NCBI GenBank assembly: GCA_019914995.1 | Contig: CM034137.1 | Location: 2,790,001-2,854,000 of the forward strand | Direction: 5' to 3' | DNA from: Acanthochlamys bracteata | Taxonomy: Eukaryota > Streptophyta > Magnoliopsida > Pandanales > Velloziaceae | DNA length: 64,000 nt | Shown: piece by piece, positions 1-10,333 of the stretch | Numbering within the stretch: position 1 is the stretch's first letter | Layout: each line of letters begins with the position of its first letter | Program-made: the position numbers and the translations under genes | The notes under the pieces: model-generated | Database searches by the model: none | Told to the model about the DNA's origin: nothing | Seen by the model: the letters and a program-made list of their open reading frames with translations, nothing else

Positions 1-60
1 AGGTGTTCTCTCTCTAGTTGCTTCAATGGCTACTCCTATTATCAGCGTAAAGGTGATTCA

Positions 61-800
61 TCCTCCGCCATTAGTGTTAAACTAAATGGTTCCAACTATT
101 CTCTTTGGTCTCAAGTTGTTGAGATGTACATTACTGGAAATAATAAGATGGGCTATTTGACCGGAGAAATATCACGATCTCAAGAGACTGATCCTACTTA
201 TGCCTGATGGAGAACTGACAATGCTATTGTCAAAGGATAGTTGATCAACTGTATGGAACCAACTATGATGGAGCTTTTTATTCGGCTTCCCACTGCCAGA
301 GATGTTTGGACTGCTGTGTCCAAAACTTACTATAATAATTCTGGTATATCTCAGATTTATGAATTAACATGCAGAGCATTCAAATTGAAGCAAAGTGGAA
401 GGCCCATTACGGCCTACTATGCAGAATATAGAGCATATGGCAAGAATTAGATTTTCGTAATCCAATTAAGATGTGTTGTGCTAATGATATATTAGCTCGA
501 CAACAGTAAATTGAGAGAGAACGTGTCTATAATTTTTTGGCTGGGCTTGATGATACACTTGATAAAGTCCGCAATGATCTACTACGAACAGATGCCTTCC
601 CTGGATTAGAAGCATCTTATAACTATATTCGTCGTGAGAAACAACGACGAGTAGTTATGATGGTTCTAATGATATTGGAGTTATTGTTGTTGTGCCTCTA
701 AAAATCTTAGATCCCAAGTGAAGCAAAAAGCAAAAGAAGGACGGTGTACTCATTGTGGTAAAACTGAGCATACTCGGAATTCATACTCTCAGTTAGTTGG
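61..800 (+). pseudogene. copia gag relic with damaged zinc knuckle
   Basis: The reading from 61 gives a typical copia Gag start (KLNGSNYSLWSQVVEMYITG, then GYLTG), interrupted by TGA near 207, TAG at 238-240 and later stops. The region 241-450 (SMEP-like motif, DVWTAVSKTYYNNSGISQIYEL) and 530-640 (VYNFLAGLDDTLDKVRNDLL) match the retrotransposon gag/UBN2 family. The CCHC zinc knuckle at about 745-786 reads CTHCGKTEHTRNSY, so the final Cys of CX2CX4HX4C is replaced by Tyr. Gag would package element RNA; this copy cannot make an intact product. Confidence 0.85.
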
Positions 801-1035
801 TTATCCTGATTGGTGGGAGGAATTGAAGAAAAATAAGAAACAAGACAAAAAGATCTCTGGTGTAGCGTTTGGAGTTGCAGGCCTCACTTTAGTTGATCCT
901 TTATCTTCTACATCATCGATTGCTCCTTCACCAGTTCTTTTTTTGGTGTCGCATGTTAATTCAAATTCTCGAATTTTAGTTAACCAAAGCTTTGCCTTAC
1001 TGTTTTAGATTTACAACAGGATAAAGGATGAATTT

Positions 1036-2300
1036 TAGATTCTGGAACTACAGATCATATGACATTCGATCCGAAAAATTTTCACACCATAAGTGCTCCA
1101 ATTAGAAATAATGTGACATATGACAATGAAAAGAGTTATCCAGTGATAGGTGCTGGTACAGTGATATTATCATCATCTCTATCTTTACAGAATTGCCTAC
1201 TTGTTCCATCTCTCTCACATAACTTTTTATCTATTGGACAAGTTACTGAACAGTTGAACTGCATTGTTATGATGTATCCTTATTTTTGTTTGCTTCAGAA
1301 TATCCAGACATAGGAGATAATTGGGCGTGGTACTAAGAGAGGGAGTTTATATTAGCTGGATGATGTTAGTTCAGGTAAAGTTTACAGTGCTCGTGGATTT
1401 GAAACTGACAAGAAGAATAAAGTCTAGCTTTGGCATCACCGTCTATGTCATATTTCTTTTGGTTATTTAAAACATTTACTACCATCGCTATTTTTCGGTC
1501 TTAAAGAGTTTGAGTTTCAGTGTGAAGCATGTATTCTTGGTAAGAGTCATCGAGTGTCGTATTTTTCTGTTATCAATAAAAGAACAATCCCTTTTGAGTT
1601 GGTCCATTCGGATGTTTGGAAACCCAAAAAAAAAAAAGAAAATATTTTAATTATTTGTAGATGATTGCACGGGCATGACATTGTTATATATTTTGAAGAA
1701 TAAAAGTGATGTTGGTGATATTTTTGTGAGATTTCGTAAGATAGTGCAGACTCAATTTCACTTTCCTATTCGAGTTTTTCGCTCTAATAATAGAGAGGAG
1801 TATGTTAATACATCTTTGACCTCTTACCTTCATCATTATGGTATTATTCATGAGACTTCATGTCCACAAACACCTCAACAGAATGGGATAGCTGAGAGAA
1901 AAAATTGACACATATTAGAAACCGTCCGTGCTTTATTGTTTGGAACTCATATTCCTAAGTATTATTGGGTAGATACAGTTCAGTCTGCTGTTTATGTGAT
2001 TAACCGCATGTCATTTAGAGTTTTGAACTTTCGAAAACCACTTGAGATTTTATTTGCATTTGTTACTATACAATCTGTCCTCTCTCTTTCACCTCGAATT
2101 TTTTGTTCTGTTGCATTAGTACACTTGCAGAAAATTCAAAGGGAGAAATTAGATCCATGTACTTTAAGGTGCGTGTTTCTTAGTTATGGTCCTCATCAGA
2201 AAGGTTATTGTTGTTATCATCCTCCGACACACCGATTCTTTGTGACTATAGATGTGACATTTCTAGAGTCGAAAATGTACTTTGTCAGATCGGCATCACA
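1036..2300 (+). pseudogene. copia protease, GAG-pre-integrase and integrase relic
   Basis: The aspartic protease signature ILDSGTTDHM lies at about 1036-1062, directly after a TAG. It is followed by the usual protease tail (LVPSLSHNFLSIGQ). GAG-pre-integrase is recognised from LWHHRLCHISFGYL and the CEACILGKSHR zinc-binding segment (about 1430-1550). The integrase core follows (DDCTGMTLLYILKNKSDV at about 1660), then CPQTPQQNGIAERKN at about 1860-1908 ending in a stop, then YYWVDTVQSAVYVINRM and the RCVFLSYGPHQKGYCCYHP C-terminal motif near 2170-2220. An A-rich stretch at 1627-1647 contains a frameshift. Confidence 0.9.
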
Positions 2301-2370
2301 TTCAAATCTTCAGAGGGAGATAGACGCTACGGAAGATCTGAATTGGCTTATTATTCAACTCAGCACACAT

Positions 2371-2490
2371 ATTGAGGAAGGTCAAAGGCAATGTGCGAAT
2401 CATGACTTAGGTCTGAAGGAGATTGAGACTATTGAGGATGGTCAGAGGCAATGTACGAATTATGACTTAGGTCTGGAGGATATTGAAACT
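2371..2490 (+). repeat. 60-bp in-frame tandem duplication inside copia pol
   Basis: Two adjacent 60-bp units (2371-2430 and 2431-2490) encode related 20-residue blocks, IEEGQRQCANHDLGLKEIET and IEDGQRQCTNYDLGLEDIET. They lie in the poorly conserved linker between integrase and reverse transcriptase, where length variation is tolerated. The units differ at several bases, so the duplication is old. Confidence 0.85.
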
Positions 2491-4320
2491 ACTTAATTTG
2501 AACCAAAAGAAACGGAACAAACAGAAAACTAAAGTAGTAGAAAAAACTCCCCTCTCGTATTCTGCAGTACCCGCTCAAATTCCTGAGGATATTTCTGAAA
2601 TAAGTACTCACAATCAGAATATTATTATGGATACGTCTAATATTGTCAATAGGAGTTATCAGTTGCCACATAGAGAAAATCGTGGAAAACCTCTTGATAG
2701 ATATTCACCGGAAGAAAAAATTTTCAAATATCCTATTGCCAATCATGTGTCTTCTCACATATTATCTTCTTTATATGTTGCTTTCATTAATCAGATATCA
2801 GCCTTGACTCTTCCTTCTAGCACTAAAAAAGCATTATCCGATCCTAAATGGACTAAGGCTATGAATGAAGAGATGGATACTTTTCAGAAAAATTTGACTT
2901 GGAAGATAGTACCACTACCAGAAGGGAAGAAAGTAGTTGGCTGTAAATGGGTGTATACAATTAAACACAAAGCAAATGGACCGATCGAGAGGTATAAGGC
3001 AAGGTTAATGGCCAAGGGATACTCACAGACTTATGGAGTGGATTATCACGAAATTTTTGCTCCAGTTGCAAAAATTAATACCATTAGAGTATTGCTGTCT
3101 CTTGCAGCAAATCTTGATTGACCCTTACAGCAGTTTGATGTAAAAAATGCATTTCTTAATGGTGAGTTAGAAGAAGAAGTGTATATAGAGCTTCCGCTTG
3201 GCTATGGGGTATCCGAAAAAACTAAATATATTTGCAAGCTAAAAAAGGTTTTATATGGACTAAAACAATTTCCAAGAACATGGTTTAGTAGATTTAGTCA
3301 AGTCTTAAGCAGATATGGTTACCAAAAGAGTAATACTGACCATACATTATTTTTTAAGAACCAGAATGATAAAGTAACTGCTTTGATAATCTGTGTTGAT
3401 GATATGATTATTACAGTTAACAATCATGAAGAAATTCAGAAGCTAAGGAAACATCTAGCCTCTGAATTTGAGATGAAAAAATTTGGAGAGTTGAAATATT
3501 TTTTAGGAATTGAAGTGGTGAGGTCTAAGAAAGATATTTTTCTATGACAAAGAAAATACGTTCTTGACTTATTGTCTGAAACAGAAATGTCAGACTGCAA
3601 ACCAGCCGATACACCAATCATTGAGAATCACAGCTTAGCAGAGTATTCTGATCAAATGCCAGCAGCTAAGGAAAAATATCAAAGATTGGTTGATAGACTG
3701 ATTTATTTATCACATACTCGCCCAGATATAACATATGCAATAAGTGTTGTTAGCTAGTTTATGCTTTCTCCAAGTGTCGATCATATGGAAGTAGTGAACA
3801 GAATTTTAAGATATTTGAAGTCAGCACCAGGCATGAGATTACTATTCAGAAAACATAATCATTTGAATATTGACGCATACACTGATGCAGATTGGGCAGG
3901 AGATAAGACAGATAGACACTCTATATTCGGCTATTTTACATTTGTTGGTGATAATCTAGTCACATGGAGGAGTAAGAAACAGAAAGTGGTTGCTCGATCG
4001 TCTAATGAAGCTGAATATAGAGGGATGGCGCATGGAGTTTATGAACTCTTATGGCTTCGAATATTATTGACGGAGCTTGATTTTCCTCCTAAAAGTACCA
4101 TGAAAACTGTTCTGTGATAACAAAGCAGCAATAAATATTGCTCATAATCCAGTACAACATGATCAAGCCAAACATGTTGAAGTCGATCGACATTTTATTA
4201 AGGAAAAATTAGAAGCAAAATTAGTTGAGTTATCTTTTGTGGCTTCAGAGGCACAGTTAGCGGATATATTGACAAAAAGAGTTTCAAGCAAAATCTTTAA
4301 TAACTACTGAGCAAGTTAGG
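2483..4320 (+). pseudogene. copia reverse transcriptase and RNase H relic
   Basis: The reverse transcriptase begins near 2830 (ALSDPKWTKAMNEEMDTFQ, CKWVYTIKHK, RYKARLMAKGYSQTYGVDY, FAPVAK). It continues after a TGA at about 3119 with QFDVKNAFLNGELEEEVYIE, YGLKQFPRTWF and the catalytic CVDDM at about 3391-3405, then LKYFLGIEV. Further stops occur near 3545 and 3755. RNase H follows (YLSHTRPDITYAISVVS, YTDADWAGDKTDRHSIFGY, EAEYRGMAHGVYELLWLR), with a frameshift at about 4110 and a tail to about 4320. Four or more disabling breaks are visible. Confidence 0.93.
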
Positions 4321-4355
4321 CATTGATGATATCATTGCACCAACTTGAGGGAGAG

Positions 4356-4595
4356 TGTTGGCGTGAGTCAACAATATATTATTCTAAATATATTTCCGTA
4401 GAATTATATTTTATTCTATATATCTTTATTAGAATTATATTTAGATATCTTTTTTTATTTAAAACTCTCCTTATTTAGATTTATAAAGAGTTTATATATA
4501 TGTACTTATATTGAATGAGAAGAATAAGATTGAAAGAGTTTTTCATATTTTCGTTGTGACAAGCAATCCTGAGACCAATTCTCACCGTGATAGCA
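4356..4595 (+). repeat. 3' LTR of the copia element
   Basis: The LTR starts TGTTGGCGTGAGTC just after the polypurine tract. It is AT-rich, contains a TATA-like stretch (TTTATATATATG near 4490-4502) and ends in a conserved-looking block CCAATTCTCACCGTGATAGCA. The end at about 4595 is chosen as the last CA before AT-rich DNA of a different character. It could end some 10 bases earlier. Confidence 0.7.
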
Positions 4596-4599
4596 ACTT

Positions 4600-4790
4600 A
4601 GGTTTTGTTTGAAATTATTTATACTTTCTATAATTTTTTAATTTTAAAAAAATAAAAAATTTTATATCAGAAAATTTTTTATTTATTTTATTTATTTTTA
4701 AATTAAAAAATTATAGATCATTTATAAATACTTTTTAAAATATTTTTTGTTTTATAAAAATTTTCAGAAACGATTTTAAACATTTCTATG
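4600..4790. repeat. AT-rich MITE-like copy (about 190 bp)
   Basis: The left end GTTTTGTTTGAAATTATTTA and the right end, which reads TTTCAGAAACGATTTTAAAC, are roughly inverted. The interior consists of TTTATTTT/AAAATAAA blocks. It resembles the many AT-rich copies listed further on. No target duplication could be seen. Confidence 0.4.
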
Positions 4791-5234
4791 ACTCGGTTCT
4801 ATTTTGGTTCTCAAACTTTTGCCGCTGTTAATTTTCTTGAAGTTATACTATGTAAATAAGATGATAGTAGACATTTGATTAGTAAGCACATAATTAGTTA
4901 GGTATAGTAAAAAAGAGATAAATAAATAATTAACACAAACTTTTCACTAGCATTTTGGCAACATGTTTTTACTTTTTGGTCGAAGAAGTTACATACTTAA
5001 CTATGCCATATTTAAAAAATGCCAAGGACGTACTTTGGCTGTAGGTAGACCTGTTGGATGGATCGACAAGTTATAGTTGTTTACTCTTTTCTGTAAGATG
5101 TTGTTTCTTGACCTTCTCACGTGAGCCCTAGAGACGGGAGGAGAGACATACCCACTGCATTCATTCGATTCAATTTCCTTACATTCATTTATCTATTCTC
5201 TCTTCTAATTATTATTATTTTTATTTTTACCGGA

Positions 5235-5650
5235 TGTTAACACTTTACTTATTAATATCTTTGAGATAATTACAATATAGTTTTTTTATTATCAATTAAT
5301 TAAAAAAAAATATTATATTTGTAACATAATATTAAAGTAAATTGAACAAAATCGGTTCAAAATTGAACTAAATTTAATTTATATTTGCTCAACTCAAAAC
5401 CTTCACGATCACTTTATTTTAAAATATAAATAATTAGTTTTATTTCAAGGCAAATCATTTGTTACAGTTTATAACAAATAGATTGATATATTTAATAATT
5501 GTTCGTTTTATTTTATAATAAATAATTTATCACTTCATGTGAAAAAAAATTAATTATATATTATTTATCAATAATTTTAAAATGCTATCCTGAAAATTTA
5601 AATTTTTTTTTTTAATGTCAATTAGTTTTTAAAAATTTTTTTTAAAGCAA
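5235..5650 (+). mobile_element. TRIM-like miniature LTR element, copy 1
   Basis: LTR-like repeat 1 runs from TGTTAAC at 5235 to about 5324 and is followed two bases later by TAATATTAAAGTAAATTG. A second LTR-like repeat starts about 5540 (TGTGAAAAAAAATTAATT). The interior is homologous to that of the element at 10334-10853: both read CATAATATTAAA followed by GGTTCAAAA or AGTTCAAAA, then blocks ending in AGTTT and repeats of TTTATT...GGCAAAT or GGACAAAT. Coding capacity is absent, as expected of TRIMs. The right boundary is uncertain. Confidence 0.5.
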
Positions 5651-5757
5651 CAGACCATTCGTTTACCTTTCCTCTCAAAATAATAATTACCCAATAACAC
5701 TAGCTTCAAGTACGACAAACTTCTCAAACTTCCAACCCCCAAGCAACTATCCAGCCA

Positions 5758-5764
5758 TATATAA
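5758..5764 (+). promoter_or_regulatory. Probable TATA box of the OFP gene
   Basis: TATATAA lies 74 bases upstream of the OFP ATG in a C/T-rich proximal promoter (TCTCCCCTGTTTCTCTTCAG follows). This leaves a leader of roughly 40-45 bases, typical for a small intronless plant gene. Only position and sequence support the call. Confidence 0.6.
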
Positions 5765-5837
5765 TTCTCCCCTGTTTCTCTTCAGCCCTATTCAGAGACA
5801 CCAAAACTTGCACACTTTAACTTAGAGAAACAGAGTA

Positions 5838-6986
5838 ATGGAGAGTAGTAGCAAGAGCAAGCTGAAAGACAGACTAGCTAGAGTTTTCCGGCGATCATCG
5901 CTGCTGCGAACAGCTTGCTCGCAGAGCTCAAATCTTCTCAACAATGGTACTAACGGTACCACACTAAGTAATGAGATTGCCAAGGAACCTCAGCTCTTCT
6001 CGAGTAGCCGCCGGCAGATTCTTCAAGACCACTTTGATCGACCACTCTCTTTCCCTATTACCTCTGACAACAACCGTAGCCTGTTCAACAGCGCTAACGA
6101 AGCTGCACCTGGGCGCCTTTCGCTTGATTGGGGTGGTTGTCGTTCCTCTCGTTACTCGGATGCTAAGAAAGAGAAGCCCGTTGATGATGCGAAGGCCAAG
6201 AAGAAGAAGAAGAAGAAAGACAAGATAGCGAAAGACAACTTGATCGATGGAAAAAGTTGTCCGCCAGCTTCTCCTTCTTCTCCGTCGAAGAGTTATTATG
6301 ATGATTACTACTGCTGCTTCGATGATTCAATCATGGAGAAAAAGGGTAAGAGTAGTTTTAAGAGTAAGGTAAGCTGCAATATGATCAAGGGTAAGAAGAA
6401 GCTCTCATCGAATGCATACGGTTTCACAAGCTCTTCTGATTCAATGGCTGACAGTGACGATGAGTTTGGATTCTTAAGCAGTGAAGAGAAAGAAACTGCT
6501 GAAACCGAAACGCTCTTCTCCTCGAAGAGCTTTTCATCTGACTCCTCCGGGTTCTACCAGCGTCCTTTCTCTAGAAAAAGCAAAAGCAGATCAAAGAAGA
6601 ACAAGAAGAAGCAACAACAAGAACAAAGTTATTATTCTCACCGCCCAGAAAGAATAAGAAGTTCAAGAGACGGATACCAGCCGGTGGTGTCTGTCGAAAC
6701 CAATAAAGAGAGTAGTGTTAACAACAAGGAAAAGAACACTACTCTAGTTGTTCATGGAGAAGAAAAGGAGAAGATGGAGAGTGGTTTTCCAGTAGTGAAG
6801 CAGACAACTGACCCGTATTCGGATTTCAGGAGCTCAATGTTGGAGATGATTGTGGAGAGGCAGATCTTCTCCGCCGACAAGCTCGAAAAGCTTCTACACT
6901 GCTACACCTCACTCAACTCCCCACACCACCACCCTGCTATCTTACAATCTTTCTCAGATATCTGTGATGTTCTGTTTGCTTCCTGA
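5838..6986 (+). CDS. OFP: OVATE family protein (transcription repressor OFP)
   Basis: The intronless ORF encodes 382 residues. The C-terminal 58 residues, from DPYSDFRSSMLEMIVERQIF (starting about residue 325) through the LLHCYTSLNSP segment and ILQSFSDICDVLFAS, form the OVATE (DUF623) domain that defines plant OFPs. The N-terminus (KSKLKDRLARVFRRSSLLRTACS) has the short basic motif common in OFP6/7/8-type members. Between them lies low-complexity sequence with lysine runs (near residues 112-132 and 250-262) that look like nuclear localisation signals, plus Ser-rich and acidic stretches. OFPs act in the nucleus as repressors, binding TALE homeodomain proteins and affecting cell elongation and organ shape. 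That role is family knowledge. The ATG is the first after the TATA box and no intron is needed. Assignment to the family is firm; the exact subgroup is inferred. Confidence 0.95.
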   Translation: MESSSKSKLKDRLARVFRRSSLLRTACSQSSNLLNNGTNGTTLSNEIAKEPQLFSSSRRQILQDHFDRPLSFPITSDNNRSLFNSANEAAPGRLSLDWGGCRSSRYSDAKKEKPVDDAKAKKKKKKKDKIAKDNLIDGKSCPPASPSSPSKSYYDDYYCCFDDSIMEKKGKSSFKSKVSCNMIKGKKKLSSNAYGFTSSSDSMADSDDEFGFLSSEEKETAETETLFSSKSFSSDSSGFYQRPFSRKSKSRSKKNKKKQQQEQSYYSHRPERIRSSRDGYQPVVSVETNKESSVNNKEKNTTLVVHGEEKEKMESGFPVVKQTTDPYSDFRSSMLEMIVERQIFSADKLEKLLHCYTSLNSPHHHPAILQSFSDICDVLFAS

Positions 6987-8040
6987 TTTAGTTGATTAGT
7001 TTCTGAAGCTTTGTTTGATCATCTTATAGCTATGTAGTTAAATTAATCAATCAAGTGTTTATGTTCTTGCTTTCTTCCGAAAATCTATTAGCTAGTTTCA
7101 TTACCTATTCCGGTGACTGTTCATGGACTTTATTTGAACATATATCACAAGGAAATCGATCAAAGTTTTATTATTGTTCTTGTTTTGGATAGCCTAACAA
7201 AGTTAAAGAGCAAAATAAAGAATTTACTTTTTCTACTACTATTTTTGTGAAAATTTCCATATGGAATCAACAGTTGCTTTTTTGTGTTTTTGGAGGTTTG
7301 AAATACGCTCTGGTGCTTCTGTGTTTGTTTTCTGTTTTTCCATTTTTTCAGCTAAACAATGTGGTATTAGGTAGACTGCTTGTCCTGCTTGTTTAAAGTA
7401 AGTACCTGGACTTTTGTTCTGTTTTGACACTTGGAACAAATTTTCAAACCAAGCAAACGGTTTCTTCCTTACCAATTTGTTCTGAACTTCATTATTTAAA
7501 TTTGTTATTCCATAGCCATTCACAAGCACGGATTAAACACCGAGAATTGACGTAGATCAGCGGTCAAAGTAAAGTCTTATTAAAATTTTAATCAATTTGA
7601 TGCATAAGATCATGTAAATTTCAGTATTTAGCAATTGTAATTAAGCGAAGGTAGCGCTTGGTCCGAAAATAGTTTCGTTTTATAATGGATAGTAACCAAC
7701 ATTGCTGATACTCTCCTTGGTTCCTATAAGCTACTTTTTTAGCTCGAATAAGTAAACAATTGACCTATAAATAGTGGAACGGTTAAAGAATTAAAGTAGA
7801 AGAGATGCAGCTTATCTTATTCTTTTGGATTATGCGAAGGGTCCGTAGATGCTATCGCCGTTATTTATTGCTGCCCTAGAAAAGCTTGTTCATGAATTTA
7901 TTCCACGCAATGCACCTCCATCTGCATCCATGAATTAACTCGTATTACTGTTCACAACACCAAGCTTACATAGGTTACAGAAGGAATAAAACCCAAACCC
8001 AAAAGCAGCAAACACTTCTGTAGGAAAGAAAGCAACTTTT
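6987..8040. other. Downstream of OFP, no gene seen
   Basis: The OFP stop is followed by T-rich DNA that should hold its 3' UTR. A 96-codon minus-strand frame at 7239-7529 has no recognisable domain or supporting context. No repeat was identified here. Confidence 0.5.
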
Positions 8041-8044
8041 GGGC

Positions 8045-9190
8045 TGGGTTTGGTAGCGCAAATTAAACACAATTTTTTAATTTTTAATATATATTTTTTA
8101 AATATTTAAAAAATTTAAATAATGTAGAGAAATTTTACGTAATAAAATTTTTTTATTATATATTATTATTATTATTATTTTAAAAATAAAAAAATAAAAA
8201 TATTATTTATTTTAAAAAAATTTTATTTCATAAATCAATTCTATGTTAGCTCGTAGCTTCTGTACGCAGCGCATGCTATCTCCCCCTATTCAATAAGCCC
8301 AATAAATTTGAACTTTGGCTTACCTCGAAGAAAGAGAATTCCTTAGTGCAAACGTCAACAGCTGTGAATTTAGTTAGACATCCCATCATACTACCCCTTT
8401 GCTGTATTGATCCATATCAAAGTCTTCTCAGTTTCAATTTCTTGTCTAGGTTCTTGAGCTGTCTCCTATGTTCTGCTGTTCTGATTCCGTTCATCAATAC
8501 ATGATAGCACTGTTGCATCGTAAGAAATGCGAGGCTGCTTAATTTTGTTGCAAAGTTCAGCAAATTTAAGTATTTCATTTCTACATAGGCTCATAGCAGC
8601 CACACTCGTTTGGCTTTACTCTTAAGTTGTTTTTTTAATTCAATTTTTTATGTCGAATTTAATAATAAATCTTTTTAAATATTTTACAATTTTATTTAAA
8701 AATTTAAAAACTAGAAAATTTGTATATTATAATATTTTATTTTTATTTTTATTTTTGAGATAAAAATTAAAGTTCTTTTTCTGAAATATTTTTTAAATAT
8801 TTTTATTTTAGAAAAAATTCACTTGATAAACACTTACACCATAATTAAACGTTAGTCATTAAGGTTGATTTTGTGTTCAAATATGCACATCGTGTTGGCT
8901 GTGCTATAAGTATATGTTTCAGTAATCACTTCTCTAGCCCAACTTTGTGTTCAAATTTAGTTCATTTGTTTTAGATTATCTCGATATTATTGAAGTCAGA
9001 GATATTTGGAAGTACTTATGAGCTTTTAAAAAAAAAAAAGATATTTTAAAAACTTTTAAAAAACGAGCCTAAATTTTTTACTTCAAAAAAATAATAAAAA
9101 TAACTAATAAAAAGATTTTATGACGTAAAATTTTTTTGTACTTTTAAAATTTTTTAAAAAATTTTGTGAAATATTCTACAAGCTTTATTG
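8045..9190. repeat. Cluster of AT-rich MITE-like copies
   Basis: Three blocks (about 8045-8240, 8605-8840 and 9003-9185) share the same make-up. Each has an edge such as GTTTGG or TTTGGAAGTACTT and an interior of AAAATAATAAAAAT and TTTTTTAAATATTTT runs, sometimes with TTACGTAATAAAATTTTTTT or TTATGACGTAAAATTTTTTT. They look like diverged members of one non-autonomous transposon family. Terminal inverted repeats are only partly preserved. Confidence 0.5.
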
Positions 9191-9360
9191 AAAAACGTAA
9201 AACAAAAAATTGGAAGAGAAAAGCTCTCCCAAATATGCTCGCCTTTATCATATTTGTGACAAATTTAACATTCTTCTCGAACCAATTAGTCATAAGAGGA
9301 GTGAATCTAAATTTTTGTAAATATTATTTTAAAACTAGTGCGTCCTTAAATAAAACAGGC

Positions 9361-10140
9361 TGTAGGATCGGATCCTCACACTAAAAGAATTGGCCAACTT
9401 TTTAGGAATTAGCATCCTCCACTTATAAGCATATATCTATTCCAGCATCCAGTCAATGTGGGACTATTAAAAATATGAGCTGTTAAGCCCACCAAGATAG
9501 GATCCACTTAGCCCAACCTAAAACGAGTTAATGACCCACCTCTAAATTAGCTAAACTATTTTTTATTTGAGCACCATCTTAGGCCCCTATGCTACTAACC
9601 CGGTCCTAGCTCACAAAGTTATTCCATTTTTCACTCGAACCGACCAAACTCTATACGCTACTAATCCGAACCTAACGTAACTTGGAGGTCAAACAATGTC
9701 TTCCCTAGAAATACGTCGGGTGGTTTCACCCTACTAGATTCTAATGCCAATTGTAGGATCGGATCGGCACACAAAAAAAATTAGCCAATTTTGTAAAAGT
9801 TAGCATTTCTCACTTATAAGCACATACCCATTCCAACATCCAGTCAATGTGAAACTATTAAAAAGCATAGATTGTTAAACCCACCAAACCAGAGTCCATT
9901 TAGTCCAATCTAAGGTGAGTTGCTAACTCACCTCTAAGTTATCTAATCCGTTTTCACTTAGGCATCATCTTATTCCCCTACGCTACTAACCCCCTAACTA
10001 TCAAGCTAATCCGTCTTTCACTCGGATCCACCAAGCCTTATACGCTACTAACCCAAACCTAACGTAACTTGTAGGCCCAACACGGGCTATCTGTCTTGAG
10101 CTGATATAGGTTATTTGATCCAAAATAAAAATGACCATGA
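9361..10140. repeat. Two direct copies of a 391-bp unit
   Basis: TGTAGGATCGGATC begins at 9361 and again at 9752. Collinear similarity continues through CACTTATAAGCA, CCAGTCAATGTG, ACTATTAAAAA, CCCACC, CGCTACTAA and CCTAACGTAACTTG. The second copy diverges after about 10080. The unit is GC-richer than its surroundings and lies next to a minus-strand primer-binding site (10210-10221). It may therefore be the internal part of a small LTR element on the minus strand. Confidence 0.8.
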
Positions 10141-10209
10141 AAGTTCTAAATAAATTGAATAATAAAGTTAGCTCCTTAGCTCATATCCTGAATTAGTCAG
10201 GTCCAGCCT

Positions 10210-10328
10210 GCTCTGATACTATATGACGAATTTTGAAATTTCTCGCAAAATCAATCGACGAATTTAGAATTTTCCCAAAAGCAATTGACGAATTTAAAAC
10301 CTTTGTAGGATTAAATTATTTCTTAACA
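10210..10328 (-). mobile_element. 5' LTR and primer-binding site of a minus-strand TRIM-like element
   Basis: Read on the minus strand, an LTR starts TGTTAAGAAATAATTT at 10328 and ends AAAATTCGTCA at 10224. Two bases later comes TAGTATCAGAGC (10221-10210), which matches the initiator-Met tRNA primer-binding site TGGTATCAGAGC at 11 of 12 bases. The LTR is about 105 bp and contains the motif AATTCGTC three times. The internal region would extend toward 9361. A matching second LTR was not found, so the element is truncated or diverged. Confidence 0.65.
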
Positions 10329-10333
10329 ACATG

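Larger units (their letters stand above)
1..4595 (+). mobile_element. Decayed Ty1/copia LTR retrotransposon, 5' end outside window
   Basis: The domain order gag, protease, integrase, reverse transcriptase, RNase H, polypurine tract and 3' LTR is that of Ty1/copia elements. All domains lie on the + strand but in several frames broken by stops and frameshifts, so the element is dead. The copy begins inside or just upstream of gag; the 5' LTR and primer-binding site are not in the window. The polypurine tract (CTTGAGGGAGAG, about 4344-4355) is followed by TGTTGGCG, the LTR start. The right boundary is approximate because no second LTR is available to align. Confidence 0.93.

Noticed and set aside
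5971..6228. 85-codon frame inside the OFP gene
   Set aside because: Alternative-frame shadow of the OFP coding sequence, ending in the lysine-rich tract.
7239..7529. 96-codon minus-strand frame downstream of OFP
   Set aside because: No known motif, no promoter or splice context; likely chance opening.
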